Assembly (NCBI GenBank): GCA_046331625.1
Contig: JAXLQL010000019.1
Location: 107,068-171,067 of the forward strand
Origin: JAXLQL01 sp046331625
GTDB taxonomy: Bacteria > Acidobacteriota > Terriglobia > Bryobacterales > Bryobacteraceae
DNA: 64,000 nt
Reading direction: 5' to 3'
Below the pieces are notes generated by a model. It ran no database searches. It saw only the letters and a list, made by a program, of their open reading frames with translations, and was not told where the DNA came from. Positions 18,672-28,348 of the stretch are shown in pieces (positions within the stretch are counted from its first letter, which is position 1; the number at the start of each line of letters is the position of its first letter). A program made the translations under genes and the position numbers.

Positions 18672-19214
18672 ATGAGACGCCGGCGAATCCTGCAATCCAT
18701 GCTCGCCTTGCCCGCCGTTCCCGCGGCGGTCCCGGTGGCGGCCCAGATAGCCGTCACGCAGCCAGCACCATCCGAACTCTTTCCGAAACTCACGCTGACC
18801 GCGCCTGACGCGCCCGCCGCGGCCGTGCATCGCTTCTTTTCCGAGCAGCAGTTCGCGGCGCTCGAAAAGCTGTGCGACGCGGTGATGCCGCAGGCGCTAG
18901 GCCGGCCTTCGGCTCGCGATGCGGCGGTAGCGGAGTTTCTCGATTTCCTGGTGAAGGAGTCGCCTGCTGACGTGCAGGCGTTCTATCGAGACGGACTCGA
19001 CCGCCTGGCTCGCGAAGGCGTGAGCGAAGCGTCATTGGCGCCGTTGCGCGAAGCGTGGACCTACTCGGGTCCCGCAGATGCGTTCGCGCGATTCTTGGCG
19101 ATGGCGAAGGAGCACATAGTGCAGGCGACCGTGAATTCCCGTGAGTTCTCCGAGGCGATGTCGCGTGGGCGCCGAAGTGGTGGCGGGCTCAACTACTACT
19201 GGAGGGTGGGTTAA
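18672..19214 (+). CDS. Gluconate 2-dehydrogenase subunit 3 family protein
   Basis: Encodes 180 aa. The ATG at 18672 was chosen because it opens a twin-arginine-like leader (MRRRRILQSMLALPAVPAAVPVAAQ); the frame is open further upstream across the divergent gene's start. The body (FFSEQQFAALEKLCDAVMPQ) matches the small subunit that escorts and anchors membrane-bound GMC dehydrogenases. It is followed after two bases by the GMC flavoprotein gene. The leader probably exports the flavoprotein with it, since that partner has no signal of its own. Confidence 0.8.
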   Translation: MRRRRILQSMLALPAVPAAVPVAAQIAVTQPAPSELFPKLTLTAPDAPAAAVHRFFSEQQFAALEKLCDAVMPQALGRPSARDAAVAEFLDFLVKESPADVQAFYRDGLDRLAREGVSEASLAPLREAWTYSGPADAFARFLAMAKEHIVQATVNSREFSEAMSRGRRSGGGLNYYWRVG

Positions 19215-19216
19215 TC

Positions 19217-20806
19217 ATGGCGTCGCAAACCGTACATGACGTAGTGATCATCGGGTCGGGCGCGGGCGGTGGCATGGCCGCCTCGGTGCTCACCAAACTC
19301 GGCGTGAAATGTTTGATGCTCGAAGCGGGTCCGATGGTGGACTACGAGAAAGACCGCTCGCTCGTCGCAGTTCATGATCTTCCCTACCGCGGTTTTGGCA
19401 AGCCCGGGCGTTTTCCCCATGTGACGCAGGCGTCGGAGTTCGACGCGGAGGTGTGGGCCGACGAAAAACAGAATCCTTACACGTATCCGTCGAACGAACC
19501 TTATTACTGGGTGCGGATCCGTTCGGTAGGCGGCAAGACCATGCGCTGGGGCCGTGCGAGTTGGCGGCTGAGCGATCTCGAGTTCCGCTGCAAAGACCAT
19601 GACGGAGAGGGAGAGAACTGGCCGGTTCGCCTGGCCGATCTCGCGCCCTACTATGACCGCGTGGAGCCGATCCTGCGAGTCTCAGGGCGCAACGAAGGGC
19701 TGCAGCAGTTGCCCGATGGAAAGCTGATCGTGGATGATTCGCGCGATAGCGCTAGCATCCAGCGGTTCATCGATTCGGCGAAGAAGCTCGGCGTGCCCAC
19801 CACCAAGCCGCGGCGCGCTTCGGGAACGCTTGCGGCGAGCACGAATTTGCTGCTGCCGGATGCGCTGGCGACGGGCAAGCTGACGCTGGTTCCGAACGCG
19901 GTAGTGCGCGCGATTACAACTGACCCGAACACGGGAAAGGCGAACGGCGTGTCGTACGTGGACCGGCGGAGCAAGCGCGAGTATCACGTGAAGGCTCGCA
20001 CGGTGATTCTTTCGGCGTCGACGCTCGAGTCGACGCGCATCATGCTGAACTCGGCTTCACGTCAGCACCCGAAAGGTCTCGGAAACTCGAGCGGCGTGCT
20101 TGGCCACTATTTGTTCGATCAGTTCTACATCAAGAACGTAATCACGGCGGTGGTTCCTGAAGCGCGCGGAGGAAAGGGGCCGCGGAACTTGATGGGCGGC
20201 GCTGGATACGTGGTGCGGTTCCGCAACGTCGAGAAGCGTGAGAAGAACTTCATTCGCGGCTACACGTACGACTTTCACAGCGGCGGAACGCCTTCGGCTC
20301 GGATCCTGCCGGGCTATGGCGAATCGATGCTGAAGCAGATCGAAGAGTTGCGCGGCGCGACGTTCGGCATGACCACGATGGGCGAAGTGCTGCCGAAGTT
20401 CGAGAATCATGTGCGCATCAACCCCGACGTGAAAGACGAGTGGGGCATTCCGGCGCTCCACATTTCGCAGAAGTACGGCGATAACGAGTTCGCCATGGCG
20501 AAGGATTCGATGGAGATGGCCGAGGCGATGTGCAAAGGGGCTGGCTTCGAGACGCTAGCCAAGCATTCGCAGATGGTGCCGCCGGGCGAGAGCATTCACG
20601 AACTCGGCACTTGCCGCATGGGCGACGATCCGAAGAAGAGCGTGCTCAACAAATGGAACCAGAGCCATGACGTGAAGAATCTCTTCGTGGTGGATGGCAG
20701 CGCGTTTGTCAGCGGCGGAGCGCAGAATCCGACACTGACGCTGATGGCGCTCTCGATGCGGGCATCGGAATTTCTGGCTGAAGGCATGCGCAAGGGGGAC
20801 CTGTAG
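19217..20806 (+). CDS. GMC-family FAD oxidoreductase (gluconate 2-dehydrogenase-like large subunit)
   Basis: Encodes 529 aa. The N-terminal Rossmann motif VVIIGSGAGGGMAA binds FAD. Further landmarks are VGGKTMRWGRA, the C-terminal HELGTCRMG, and DGSAFVSGGAQNPTLT, which carries the active-site region of GMC enzymes. These oxidise alcohols, sugars or sugar acids. The gene sits between a subunit-3 escort and a multiheme cytochrome with almost no spacing, so the product is probably a periplasmic dehydrogenase that feeds electrons to the cytochrome. The substrate is not deducible. Confidence 0.88.
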   Translation: MASQTVHDVVIIGSGAGGGMAASVLTKLGVKCLMLEAGPMVDYEKDRSLVAVHDLPYRGFGKPGRFPHVTQASEFDAEVWADEKQNPYTYPSNEPYYWVRIRSVGGKTMRWGRASWRLSDLEFRCKDHDGEGENWPVRLADLAPYYDRVEPILRVSGRNEGLQQLPDGKLIVDDSRDSASIQRFIDSAKKLGVPTTKPRRASGTLAASTNLLLPDALATGKLTLVPNAVVRAITTDPNTGKANGVSYVDRRSKREYHVKARTVILSASTLESTRIMLNSASRQHPKGLGNSSGVLGHYLFDQFYIKNVITAVVPEARGGKGPRNLMGGAGYVVRFRNVEKREKNFIRGYTYDFHSGGTPSARILPGYGESMLKQIEELRGATFGMTTMGEVLPKFENHVRINPDVKDEWGIPALHISQKYGDNEFAMAKDSMEMAEAMCKGAGFETLAKHSQMVPPGESIHELGTCRMGDDPKKSVLNKWNQSHDVKNLFVVDGSAFVSGGAQNPTLTLMALSMRASEFLAEGMRKGDL

Positions 20807-21271
20807 TTGCTCCTGCTCATGCTGCTTTTTCTGCAGGCCGCGGCGCCACCGAAGGCTCCGGAACAGCCGGTTCCGTACAGTCACAAGAAGCATCTCGCGA
20901 TGGGACTGCAGTGCAAGAATTGCCACACGAATGAAGATCCGGGCGAGATGATGGGCTTCCCCCCGGTGACCACTTGCATGGGATGCCACAAGTCAGTGAA
21001 GACTGACTCGCCGCACATCAAGAAGCTCGCGGCGCACGCGGAAGAGAAGTCAGAGCCGGTGTGGGTTCGCGTGTATCGAATCCCGAGCTACGTGTTCTTC
21101 AGCCATCGCGCGCACACCGAGGCGGGGGCGAAGTGCGAAAAGTGTCACGGTCCGGTGAAGGACCGTGACGTGCTGGCGAAAGAGGTAGACGTTTCGATGG
21201 GCGGCTGCATGAGCTGCCATCAGCAGAACAAAGCGAGCAACGCCTGCAACTTCTGCCACGAGCCGCGATAG
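20807..21271 (+). CDS. Five-heme c-type cytochrome (cytochrome c3/c7-like)
   Basis: Encodes 154 aa from a TTG directly after the preceding stop, with a hydrophobic leader (LLLMLLFLQAAA). Five CXXCH heme-binding motifs are visible: CKNCH, CMGCH, CEKCH, CMSCH and CNFCH. Extra His residues (YSHKKH, FSHRAH) can act as distal ligands, as in class III cytochromes. In Pseudomonas-type gluconate dehydrogenases the third subunit is a triheme cytochrome of a different family, so this pairing is unusual. It probably receives electrons from the GMC subunit. Confidence 0.85.
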   Translation: MLLLMLLFLQAAAPPKAPEQPVPYSHKKHLAMGLQCKNCHTNEDPGEMMGFPPVTTCMGCHKSVKTDSPHIKKLAAHAEEKSEPVWVRVYRIPSYVFFSHRAHTEAGAKCEKCHGPVKDRDVLAKEVDVSMGGCMSCHQQNKASNACNFCHEPR

Positions 21272-21272
21272 G

Positions 21273-21731
21273 CTACGCAGGCCAGGGGAACTTGACGGAT
21301 TTCGCCTCGTCGGCAGTTCCGTCGAACTTCCGCAACTGCACGAGCATCTCGATCTCACAGGGCTTGCCGCCGGCGACATGCACGCGGAACTGGATGTTGC
21401 GCGGGTCGCCATCGCTCGGATCGAAACTGTAGCCCCACTGGAACCACGGCTTGCCTTGGGCGCCGGCGGCGCGGGATTGATTGGCGATCATGGCGGGCTC
21501 GAATACCGCGCCCGCGGTTTGCGAAGACTTGATGCGGACCCGCCATTCTCCGCTCGAATCGGTTTCTTTGTAAGCGACGAATGCGTAGTCACAGTTCAAA
21601 ACGGCATCGTAGGCGTCGACGTAGCCTAGCGTCTCGTAGCGATAATTGGCGTCGCTCGAGGGAGCAGTCACAAGAGGTGCGCTCATGGCGGTAGATACCA
21701 GGATAAATGACACGGGAACAGCGTGCACCAT
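21273..21731 (-). CDS. Small secreted protein of unknown function
   Basis: Encodes 152 aa with a hydrophobic start (VPVSFILVSTAMSAPL) that looks like a signal peptide; a second Met at 21686 would remove it. The mature part is beta-rich with several Trp and aromatic residues (WFQWGYSFD, GKPCEIEMLVQL) and two Cys. I do not recognise the family. It is convergent with the cytochrome gene (1-base gap) and divergent from glyQ. Confidence 0.6.
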   Translation of the reverse strand: MVHAVPVSFILVSTAMSAPLVTAPSSDANYRYETLGYVDAYDAVLNCDYAFVAYKETDSSGEWRVRIKSSQTAGAVFEPAMIANQSRAAGAQGKPWFQWGYSFDPSDGDPRNIQFRVHVAGGKPCEIEMLVQLRKFDGTADEAKSVKFPWPA

Positions 21732-21791
21732 ATGCTACCCTGTTGGTTTCCGCTTCTTCTGGGCCTTCACGCCCGCTCCCTCGAAAACACG

Positions 21792-22679
21792 ATGGACTCG
21801 TTTCAACAGATCATCTTCAAGCTCAAGAAGTATTGGTCCGACAGGGGTTGCATCCTGCAGGAACCCTATGACGTGGAGGTGGGCGCGGGCACGATGTGTC
21901 CCGAAACATTTCTGCGTGTTCTCGGGCCCAAGCCGTATCGGGTTGCGTACGTGCAGCCGAGCCGCCGCCCGGCAGACGGGCGTTATGGAGAGAATCCGAA
22001 CCGGCTCTACAAGCACCAGCAATTGCAGGTGATTCTGAAGCCTTCGCCGGCCGATGTGATCGATCAATACCTCGGCAGTCTCGAAGCGATCGGCATCGAT
22101 CTTTCGAAGCACGACATCAAGTTCGAAGAGGACAATTGGGAGTCGCCGACGCTGGGCGCGTGGGGCATCGGGTGGCAAGTGATGCTCGATGGACTCGAGA
22201 TCACGCAGTTCACCTACTTTCAGCAGTGCGGCGGAATCGATCTCGAACTGGTTCCCGCCGAGCTCACCTACGGACTCGAGCGGATCGCTGCGTTCCTGCA
22301 GGGCAAAGAGAGCATCTACGAGATCGAATGGGCGCCGGGGTTCTCCTATCGCGACGTGCGCTTTGCCGATGAGCAGCAGTTCTCGGTGTTCAACTTCGAA
22401 ATGGCAGGCATCCCGACGTTGTGGCAACTGTTCGAACTGCACGAGAATGAATGCCAGCGCTTGCTCGAAGCGTACAAGAAGTATGAGCCGAAGGGCCGTT
22501 TTCCAGTGCTTTCAACCTATGATCAGGTGCTGAAGTGCTCGCATCTGTTTAACCTGCTGGATGCGCGCGGAGCGATCTCGGTGACGGAGCGGGTGGGTGT
22601 GATCGCGCGCGTGCGGAAGCTTGCGGTGGGTACGGCGCACTTGTGGTCTGACCAGCAGCAAGTGCCGGAGGTGGCCTGA
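21792..22679 (+). CDS. glyQ: Glycine--tRNA ligase alpha subunit
   Basis: Encodes 295 aa, the catalytic alpha subunit of the bacterial heterotetrameric glycyl-tRNA synthetase. The ATG at 21792 gives the canonical start MDSFQQIIFKLKKYW. Typical blocks follow: GCILQEPYDVEVGAGTM, AYVQPSRRPADGRYGENPNR and QQCGGIDL. The longer open frame from 21723 has no matching N-terminus. It overlaps glyS by one base (TGATG). Confidence 0.97.
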   Translation: MDSFQQIIFKLKKYWSDRGCILQEPYDVEVGAGTMCPETFLRVLGPKPYRVAYVQPSRRPADGRYGENPNRLYKHQQLQVILKPSPADVIDQYLGSLEAIGIDLSKHDIKFEEDNWESPTLGAWGIGWQVMLDGLEITQFTYFQQCGGIDLELVPAELTYGLERIAAFLQGKESIYEIEWAPGFSYRDVRFADEQQFSVFNFEMAGIPTLWQLFELHENECQRLLEAYKKYEPKGRFPVLSTYDQVLKCSHLFNLLDARGAISVTERVGVIARVRKLAVGTAHLWSDQQQVPEVA

Positions 22680-24655
22680 TGGCGGACCGGTTCCTGCTCG
22701 AGATCGGCGTGGAAGAGATTCCCGATTGGATGATCGGGCCTGCGCTCGCGCACCTCGAGAAAGCCATCGCGCAATTGTTTGAAACAAATCGGCTCAAGGG
22801 TGCTGTAGAGTGGGCCGATGCGACGCCGCGCAGGCTGGCGCTGCTCGCGAGCGGATTGCCGAAGGGGCAGAAGGATTCCGAGGATCTCGTGACGGGTCCA
22901 CCGGCCTCAGCGGGGCAAGGGGCGGCGCAGGGTTTCGCGCGCAAGAACGGAATCGCGCCCGAGCAATTGCAGGTGATCCAGACGCCGAAGGGCGACTACT
23001 ACGGTTTCCGCAAGAAGATCGTGGGCCGTACGACGCAGGAGATTCTCGCGGAGGCGCTGCCCGGGATCATTCTCGGCATCCCATGGCCGAAGACGATGTA
23101 CTGGACCGGCAAGGGCGGTCCGCGATTCATCCGGCCGATCCGGTGGATCGTTGCGCTGCTCGGAAGCGGAGTGGTCCCATTCGAAGTGGCCGGCGTAGCG
23201 AGCGGAGCCTATTCGCAGGGGCACCGCGTCTTCGGCAAGAAGAAGATCAAGGTCAGCGCAACCAAGTTCGAGGACGCGTTGCGCGGCAATCACGTGATGC
23301 TGCGGGCCGCCGAGCGGCGGAGCAAGATCGAGGCGGGCATCGAAATGGCGCTGGCCGGCAAGGCGCTCCGCATCAAGCCAGACGCGGCGCTGCTCGATAC
23401 GCTGGTTTATCTCACCGAGTGGCCCACGCCGATTCTCGGCACGTTCGACGCATCGTATTTGAGCCTTCCAGCGGAAGTGCTGGTGACCGTGATGCGCCAT
23501 CACCAGAAGTACTTTTCGGTGTTGCGCGAAGACGGGTCGCTTGCGCCGCATTTCGTGGCCGTGATGAATGCGCCCGGAGATCCGGAAGGTAACGTCGCCA
23601 GCGGAAACGAACGCGTGCTGCGAGCACGATTCAACGACGCGCGCTTTTTCTGGGAGACCGATCAGAAGCATCCACTCGCCGAGCGCGTGGAGAGCTTGAA
23701 GGCGGTGACGTTCCAGAAGGAACTCGGCAGCTATCACGACAAGATCAGCGCGATGGCGCTGGTGCTCGACGAGTTCGAGAACGTTCCGCAGGCTGCGCAT
23801 CGCGCCGTGCGTCTGTGCAAGTGCGACCTCACTTGCGAGATGGTGAAAGAGTTCACCGACTTGCAGGGAATCGTGGGCGGACTCTATGCGCGCGCCCAAA
23901 GCGAACCCGAAGACGTGGCGATCGCCATCTACGACCACTACAAACCGCTGAGCATGGAGGACACGATTCCTCGTAGCGATGCGGGGCGATGGGTGGCGCT
24001 TGCCGACAAGCTCCATTCGCTCCGCGGATGCTTCGGCATCGGGCTCGCGCCGACTGGCTCGAAGGATCCATTCGCGCTTCGCCGCGCCGCGCAGGGCGTG
24101 GTCAAGATCCTGGTTGAAGGCGGCATGGACATTCCGGTGGAGAAGCTCGCCGGCGGGAGCGCCCAGTTGCACGAGTTTCTCGTCGACCGGATCCGCTATT
24201 ACTTCCGCGAAATTCGCGGATTCAAGTATGACGAGGTGAACGCCGTGCTGGCGGCGGGAATTACGAATTTACCCGATGCGCTGGCTCGGCTGGAAGCGAT
24301 CCAGGCGGTGCGGCCCACCGGGGACTTCGAGCCGCTGGCTGCGAGCTTCAAGCGGATTCGCAACATTCTCGAACAGGCTCAGTTCGAGGGGGGGCGCATT
24401 GACGCAGCGGCCCTGCACGAAGACGGGGAACGCAATCTGCACAACGCGATGAGCAACTTGAGCTTGGCCGGACTAGGCTATCGCGATGCGCTCGAGAAGA
24501 TCGCCTCGCTACGTCCGGCTGTGGATCTGTTCTTCGACAAGGTATTGGTCAACGCCCCGGACCCGGTCGTCCGCTCCAACCGCTTGGCGTTGCTCGATAC
24601 GCTGCGGCGCGAATTTTCGCGCATCGCTGATTTTTCTGAAATCGTAACTGCCTAA
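22679..24655 (+). CDS. glyS: Glycine--tRNA ligase beta subunit
   Basis: Encodes 658 aa, slightly shorter than the common 690 or so. It contains the usual N-terminal LLEIGVEEIP, WPKTMYW, RPIRWIVALL and VMRHHQKYF blocks and an HD-like region with a C-terminal tRNA-binding part. It works with GlyQ to charge tRNA-Gly. It overlaps glyQ by one base, and ppdK follows after 15 bases, so the three may be co-transcribed. Confidence 0.96.
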   Translation: MADRFLLEIGVEEIPDWMIGPALAHLEKAIAQLFETNRLKGAVEWADATPRRLALLASGLPKGQKDSEDLVTGPPASAGQGAAQGFARKNGIAPEQLQVIQTPKGDYYGFRKKIVGRTTQEILAEALPGIILGIPWPKTMYWTGKGGPRFIRPIRWIVALLGSGVVPFEVAGVASGAYSQGHRVFGKKKIKVSATKFEDALRGNHVMLRAAERRSKIEAGIEMALAGKALRIKPDAALLDTLVYLTEWPTPILGTFDASYLSLPAEVLVTVMRHHQKYFSVLREDGSLAPHFVAVMNAPGDPEGNVASGNERVLRARFNDARFFWETDQKHPLAERVESLKAVTFQKELGSYHDKISAMALVLDEFENVPQAAHRAVRLCKCDLTCEMVKEFTDLQGIVGGLYARAQSEPEDVAIAIYDHYKPLSMEDTIPRSDAGRWVALADKLHSLRGCFGIGLAPTGSKDPFALRRAAQGVVKILVEGGMDIPVEKLAGGSAQLHEFLVDRIRYYFREIRGFKYDEVNAVLAAGITNLPDALARLEAIQAVRPTGDFEPLAASFKRIRNILEQAQFEGGRIDAAALHEDGERNLHNAMSNLSLAGLGYRDALEKIASLRPAVDLFFDKVLVNAPDPVVRSNRLALLDTLRREFSRIADFSEIVTA

Positions 24656-24670
24656 GGAGATTGGTTCGCA

Positions 24671-27418
24671 ATGAAGAAATACGTGTACGCCTTCGGAGGG
24701 GGGACCGCCGACGGCGACGGGTCAATGAAGGAAGTGCTCGGCGGCAAGGGCGCCGGGCTTGCGGAAATGTGCCGCGCCGGAGTACCCGTTCCTCCCGGCT
24801 TCACGGTATCGACGGAAGTGTGCAACATTTACTTCGACAACAAGGGCTCAGTGGGCCATGAGGTCGACGCGCAGATGTGGGCGGCGCTCGAACAACTGGA
24901 GAAGCTGACCGGCCAGAAGCTCGGCGACTCCACCAATCCTCTGCTGTTGAGCGTGCGCTCGGGCGCGAAGTTCTCGATGCCGGGCATGATGAACACGATC
25001 CTCAACCTCGGCATGAATGACGAGACGGTGGATGCTCTGGCCCGCAAGACGAACAATCGCCGTTTCGCTCTCGATTGCTACCGGCGCTTCATCCAGATGT
25101 TCGGCGAAGTGGCGCTGGGCATCGAGATGGAAAAGTTCGATCACATTTTCGACTCGCGCAAGCACAAGGCGAAGGTGAAGCTCGACACCGATCTGACCGC
25201 GGCCGATCTCGAAGCGATCATCGGCGACTACAAGAAGCTGGTGAAGAAGGAACTGAAGAAAGACTTCCCGCAAGACGTGCGCGAGCAACTGGTGGGCGCG
25301 CGCAACGCCGTGTTCCAGAGCTGGTGGAATCCGAAGGCATCTTACTACCGGAAGATGGAAAAGATTCCGGATGAGATCGGAACCGCGGCCAATGTCCAGA
25401 CGATGGTGTTCGGCAACATGGGCGAGTCGTCGGGCACGGGCGTGGGCTTTACGCGCGATCCCGCGACTGGCGAACGAGTAATCTACGGCGAGTACCTGAT
25501 CAACGCGCAGGGCGAAGACGTGGTGGCCGGCATCCGCACGCCGGAACCGATTAGCGACCTGAAAGCCGCGATGCCGAAGTGCTACGCGGAGCTTGTGGAA
25601 ATCACCACGATGCTCGAGAAGCACTACAAGGACATGCAGGATTTCGAGTTCACGATTCAAGAGGGCAAGCTGTACATGCTGCAGACCCGCAACGGCAAAC
25701 GCACGGGTCCGGCGGCGGTTCGCCTCGCCGTGGAAATGGCGAAAGAAGGGCTGATCGATCGCAAGAGCGCGGTGATGCGCGTTGCGCCCGCGCAACTCGA
25801 CCAATTGCTGCATCCGGTGTTCGACGGTCCGTCACTGAAGTCGCTCACGAAGCTGACGCAGGGCATTGCCGCTTCGCCGGGCGCGGCCGTAGGGCGTATC
25901 GCGTTCAGCGCGGATGATGCGGTTGAGGCTTCGGCGAAGTCGCCGGTGATCCTGGTTCGCAAAGAGACGACGCCCGATGATATCCACGGCATGGACGTGT
26001 CGAAGGGCATTCTCACGGCAATCGGCGGCAAGTCGAGCCACGCGGCCGTGGTTGCTCGCGGCATGGGCCGGCCCTGCATCGTGGGTGCAGGTGCGATCGT
26101 CATCAACGAGCACGCGAAGACGGCTACCATCGACGTGGGCGGAAAGAAGATCACGGTCAAGGAAGGCGACTGGATCTCGATCGACGGCACTACCGCTGAC
26201 GTGTACCTCGGACAGGCCAAAACAAAAGAGGCCGATCTTGGCCACGGCCATCTCAGCGAGTTCATGACGTGGGCCGACGAGTTCCGCGGCAAGTTCGGCG
26301 TGCGCGCCAATGCGGACATCCCGCGCGATGCGAAGGTGGCTCGCGGCTTCGGCGCCGAAGGCATCGGGCTGTGCCGCACCGAGCACATGTTCTTCGCCGA
26401 GGATCGGCTGCCGCACGTGCAGGCGATGATCCTGGCACGCGACGAGAAGAATCGCAAGAAAGCGCTGGCGAAGCTGCTGCCGATGCAGCGCAAGGATTTC
26501 GCCGGCTTGTTCCAAGCAATGGACGGATTTCCGGTGGTGATCCGTACGCTTGATCCTCCGCTGCACGAGTTCCTGCCTAAGCGCGAGCATTTGATGGTGG
26601 ACATCGCGAAGCTCCCCAGCGCTTCGGCGAAGGACAAGAAGGAAATGTCGGAGCGCTACGGGTTCCCGGTGGCGGCGCTCAAGAAGGAACTGCCTGGGTT
26701 GCTCGAGCGCGTGGAAGAGCTGCACGAATTCAATCCGATGCTCGGCCATCGCGGATGCCGTCTCGGCATTTCGTATCCCGAGATCACCGAGACGCAAGCG
26801 CGCGCGATCTTCGAAGCAGTGGTCCAGGTCCACAAGAAGGGCGTCAAAGTGATTCCCGAAGTGATGATCCCGTTGGTGGGCTCGACGCAGGAGTTGGCGC
26901 ACCAGAAGGACATCGTGGTGAAGGTGGCCGAGGAAGTGCTGGGCAAGGCCGGAATCAAAGAGCACGTCCACTACATGGTGGGCACGATGATCGAGATTCC
27001 GCGCGCGGCCGTAACAGCGGCCAAGATCGCCGATCACGCCGAGTTCTTCAGCTTCGGCACGAACGATCTGACGCAGACCACGATGGGTCTCTCGCGCGAC
27101 GACTACACGAAGTTCTCGAAAAAGTACGAGGAACTCAAGATCTTCAAGGCCGATCCGTTCGGCGTGCTGGATCAAGAGGGAGTGGGCGCGCTGATTCAGT
27201 TCGCAGTGGAGAAGGGGCGTTCTGCGCGGCCCGATCTCGAAGTGGGCATCTGCGGTGAGCACGGGGGCGAACCGAGCTCGGTGGAGTTCTGCTATCGCGT
27301 GGGTATGGACTACGTGTCGTGCTCGCCGTATCGCGTGCCGATCGCGCGGTTGGCGGCGGCGCAAGCGTCGATTTCGTCGGCGGGTGGGGCAAAGGGCGAA
27401 GCCGGCCGCACGGCATAG
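24671..27418 (+). CDS. ppdK: Pyruvate, phosphate dikinase
   Basis: Encodes 915 aa, full length. The domain order is clear: ATP-grasp N-terminal part (GGKGAGLAEM, PVPPGFTVSTE), central phosphohistidine domain with GGKSSHAAVVARGMG (the swivelling His), and the C-terminal PEP/pyruvate TIM barrel (GIGLCRTEHMF, MLGHRGCRLGISYPEI, GTNDLTQTTMG, CGEHGG). It interconverts pyruvate + ATP + Pi and PEP + AMP + PPi. It is preceded by AAGGAG and followed by a strong hairpin. Confidence 0.97.
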   Translation: MKKYVYAFGGGTADGDGSMKEVLGGKGAGLAEMCRAGVPVPPGFTVSTEVCNIYFDNKGSVGHEVDAQMWAALEQLEKLTGQKLGDSTNPLLLSVRSGAKFSMPGMMNTILNLGMNDETVDALARKTNNRRFALDCYRRFIQMFGEVALGIEMEKFDHIFDSRKHKAKVKLDTDLTAADLEAIIGDYKKLVKKELKKDFPQDVREQLVGARNAVFQSWWNPKASYYRKMEKIPDEIGTAANVQTMVFGNMGESSGTGVGFTRDPATGERVIYGEYLINAQGEDVVAGIRTPEPISDLKAAMPKCYAELVEITTMLEKHYKDMQDFEFTIQEGKLYMLQTRNGKRTGPAAVRLAVEMAKEGLIDRKSAVMRVAPAQLDQLLHPVFDGPSLKSLTKLTQGIAASPGAAVGRIAFSADDAVEASAKSPVILVRKETTPDDIHGMDVSKGILTAIGGKSSHAAVVARGMGRPCIVGAGAIVINEHAKTATIDVGGKKITVKEGDWISIDGTTADVYLGQAKTKEADLGHGHLSEFMTWADEFRGKFGVRANADIPRDAKVARGFGAEGIGLCRTEHMFFAEDRLPHVQAMILARDEKNRKKALAKLLPMQRKDFAGLFQAMDGFPVVIRTLDPPLHEFLPKREHLMVDIAKLPSASAKDKKEMSERYGFPVAALKKELPGLLERVEELHEFNPMLGHRGCRLGISYPEITETQARAIFEAVVQVHKKGVKVIPEVMIPLVGSTQELAHQKDIVVKVAEEVLGKAGIKEHVHYMVGTMIEIPRAAVTAAKIADHAEFFSFGTNDLTQTTMGLSRDDYTKFSKKYEELKIFKADPFGVLDQEGVGALIQFAVEKGRSARPDLEVGICGEHGGEPSSVEFCYRVGMDYVSCSPYRVPIARLAAAQASISSAGGAKGEAGRTA

Positions 27419-27435
27419 TCGCGTTTTCGAAAAAA

Positions 27436-27465
27436 AAGGGCTCCCGGCTTCGGCCCGGAGCCCTT
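27436..27465 (+). terminator. Hairpin terminator after ppdK
   Basis: AAGGGCTCC pairs with GGAGCCCTT around a GGC-TTCG-GCC tip with one C-C mismatch. A run of seven A bases precedes it and only a weak T-rich stretch follows, so it would work better on the opposite strand, yet no minus-strand gene reads into it. Confidence 0.75.
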
Positions 27466-27482
27466 AGTGTTTGCGCGCTACG

Positions 27483-28343
27483 ATGGAACCCATGAGACTG
27501 CTTCTATTGGCCGCCGCCACCATTGCCTTCGCGCAATCGCAGATCCCAGTGAAATGGGAAGAGCTGACTGCTCCCGACTTCATGGAAGCCATTCGCCGCT
27601 CGCAGGGGACGTGCTTGCTCCCGATCGGGATCCTCGAGAAGCACGGACCGCACTTGCCTTTGGGAACCGATCTGCTCAACGTGCGCCATGTCTCGGTGAA
27701 AGCGGCGGAACAAGAATTCGCAATCGTGTTTCCGCAGTATTATTTCGGACAGATCTTCGAAGCCAAGCATCAACCCGGCACCATCGCGTACAGCGCGGGG
27801 CTTCAGTTGGCGCTGCTGCAGGAGACCACGGATGAGATGGCGCGCAACGGCTGCAAGAAGGTGGTGATCGTGAACGGGCATGGCGGCAACACGAGCTTGC
27901 TGCCGTTCTTCTCGCAATCGCAACTGGCCACGCAGAAGGACTACGTGGTGTACGCGTATCTGCGGCCGGCGATGCCGAGTGGCGGTCCAGAGAAGAAGAC
28001 GAAGAACGACGGGCACGCGGGCGAATCGGAAACAGCGAACACGCTCGTGTCGCATCCGAATCTGGTGAAGATGGATCGCGCGGCATCGCAATCGGGTACG
28101 AATCTCAACCGGTTGGATCTGCCGGCGGGAGTCTACACGGGGATCTGGTGGTACGCGCGGTATCCCAACCACTACGCCGGCGAAGGCGCCGCGGCGACGA
28201 AGGAGCTGGGCGAGTTCCAGATGAAGGCTTGGGCGGACGGATTGGCGAACGCGATTCGCGCGATCAAGTCCGATCAGTCGAGCTTGCGGCTGCAGAATGA
28301 GTTCTACGAGGGGTCCAAGCGGCCCATCGAGACGAAACAGTAG
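27483..28343 (+). CDS. Exported creatininase-family amidohydrolase
   Basis: Encodes 286 aa from the ATG at 27483; the ATG at 27492 (MRLLLLAAATIAFAQ) is equally possible and begins a signal peptide. Creatininase-family metal site motifs are visible: LPIGILEKHGPHLPLGTD, then VIVNGHGGN, and GHAGESETA. Related enzymes hydrolyse creatinine or formamide rings, or act in cofactor biosynthesis (MftE, ArfB), but these are cytoplasmic. An exported member is less usual. It is convergent with the FMN oxidase genes. Confidence 0.82.
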   Translation: MEPMRLLLLAAATIAFAQSQIPVKWEELTAPDFMEAIRRSQGTCLLPIGILEKHGPHLPLGTDLLNVRHVSVKAAEQEFAIVFPQYYFGQIFEAKHQPGTIAYSAGLQLALLQETTDEMARNGCKKVVIVNGHGGNTSLLPFFSQSQLATQKDYVVYAYLRPAMPSGGPEKKTKNDGHAGESETANTLVSHPNLVKMDRAASQSGTNLNRLDLPAGVYTGIWWYARYPNHYAGEGAAATKELGEFQMKAWADGLANAIRAIKSDQSSLRLQNEFYEGSKRPIETKQ

Positions 28344-28348
28344 TCCAG

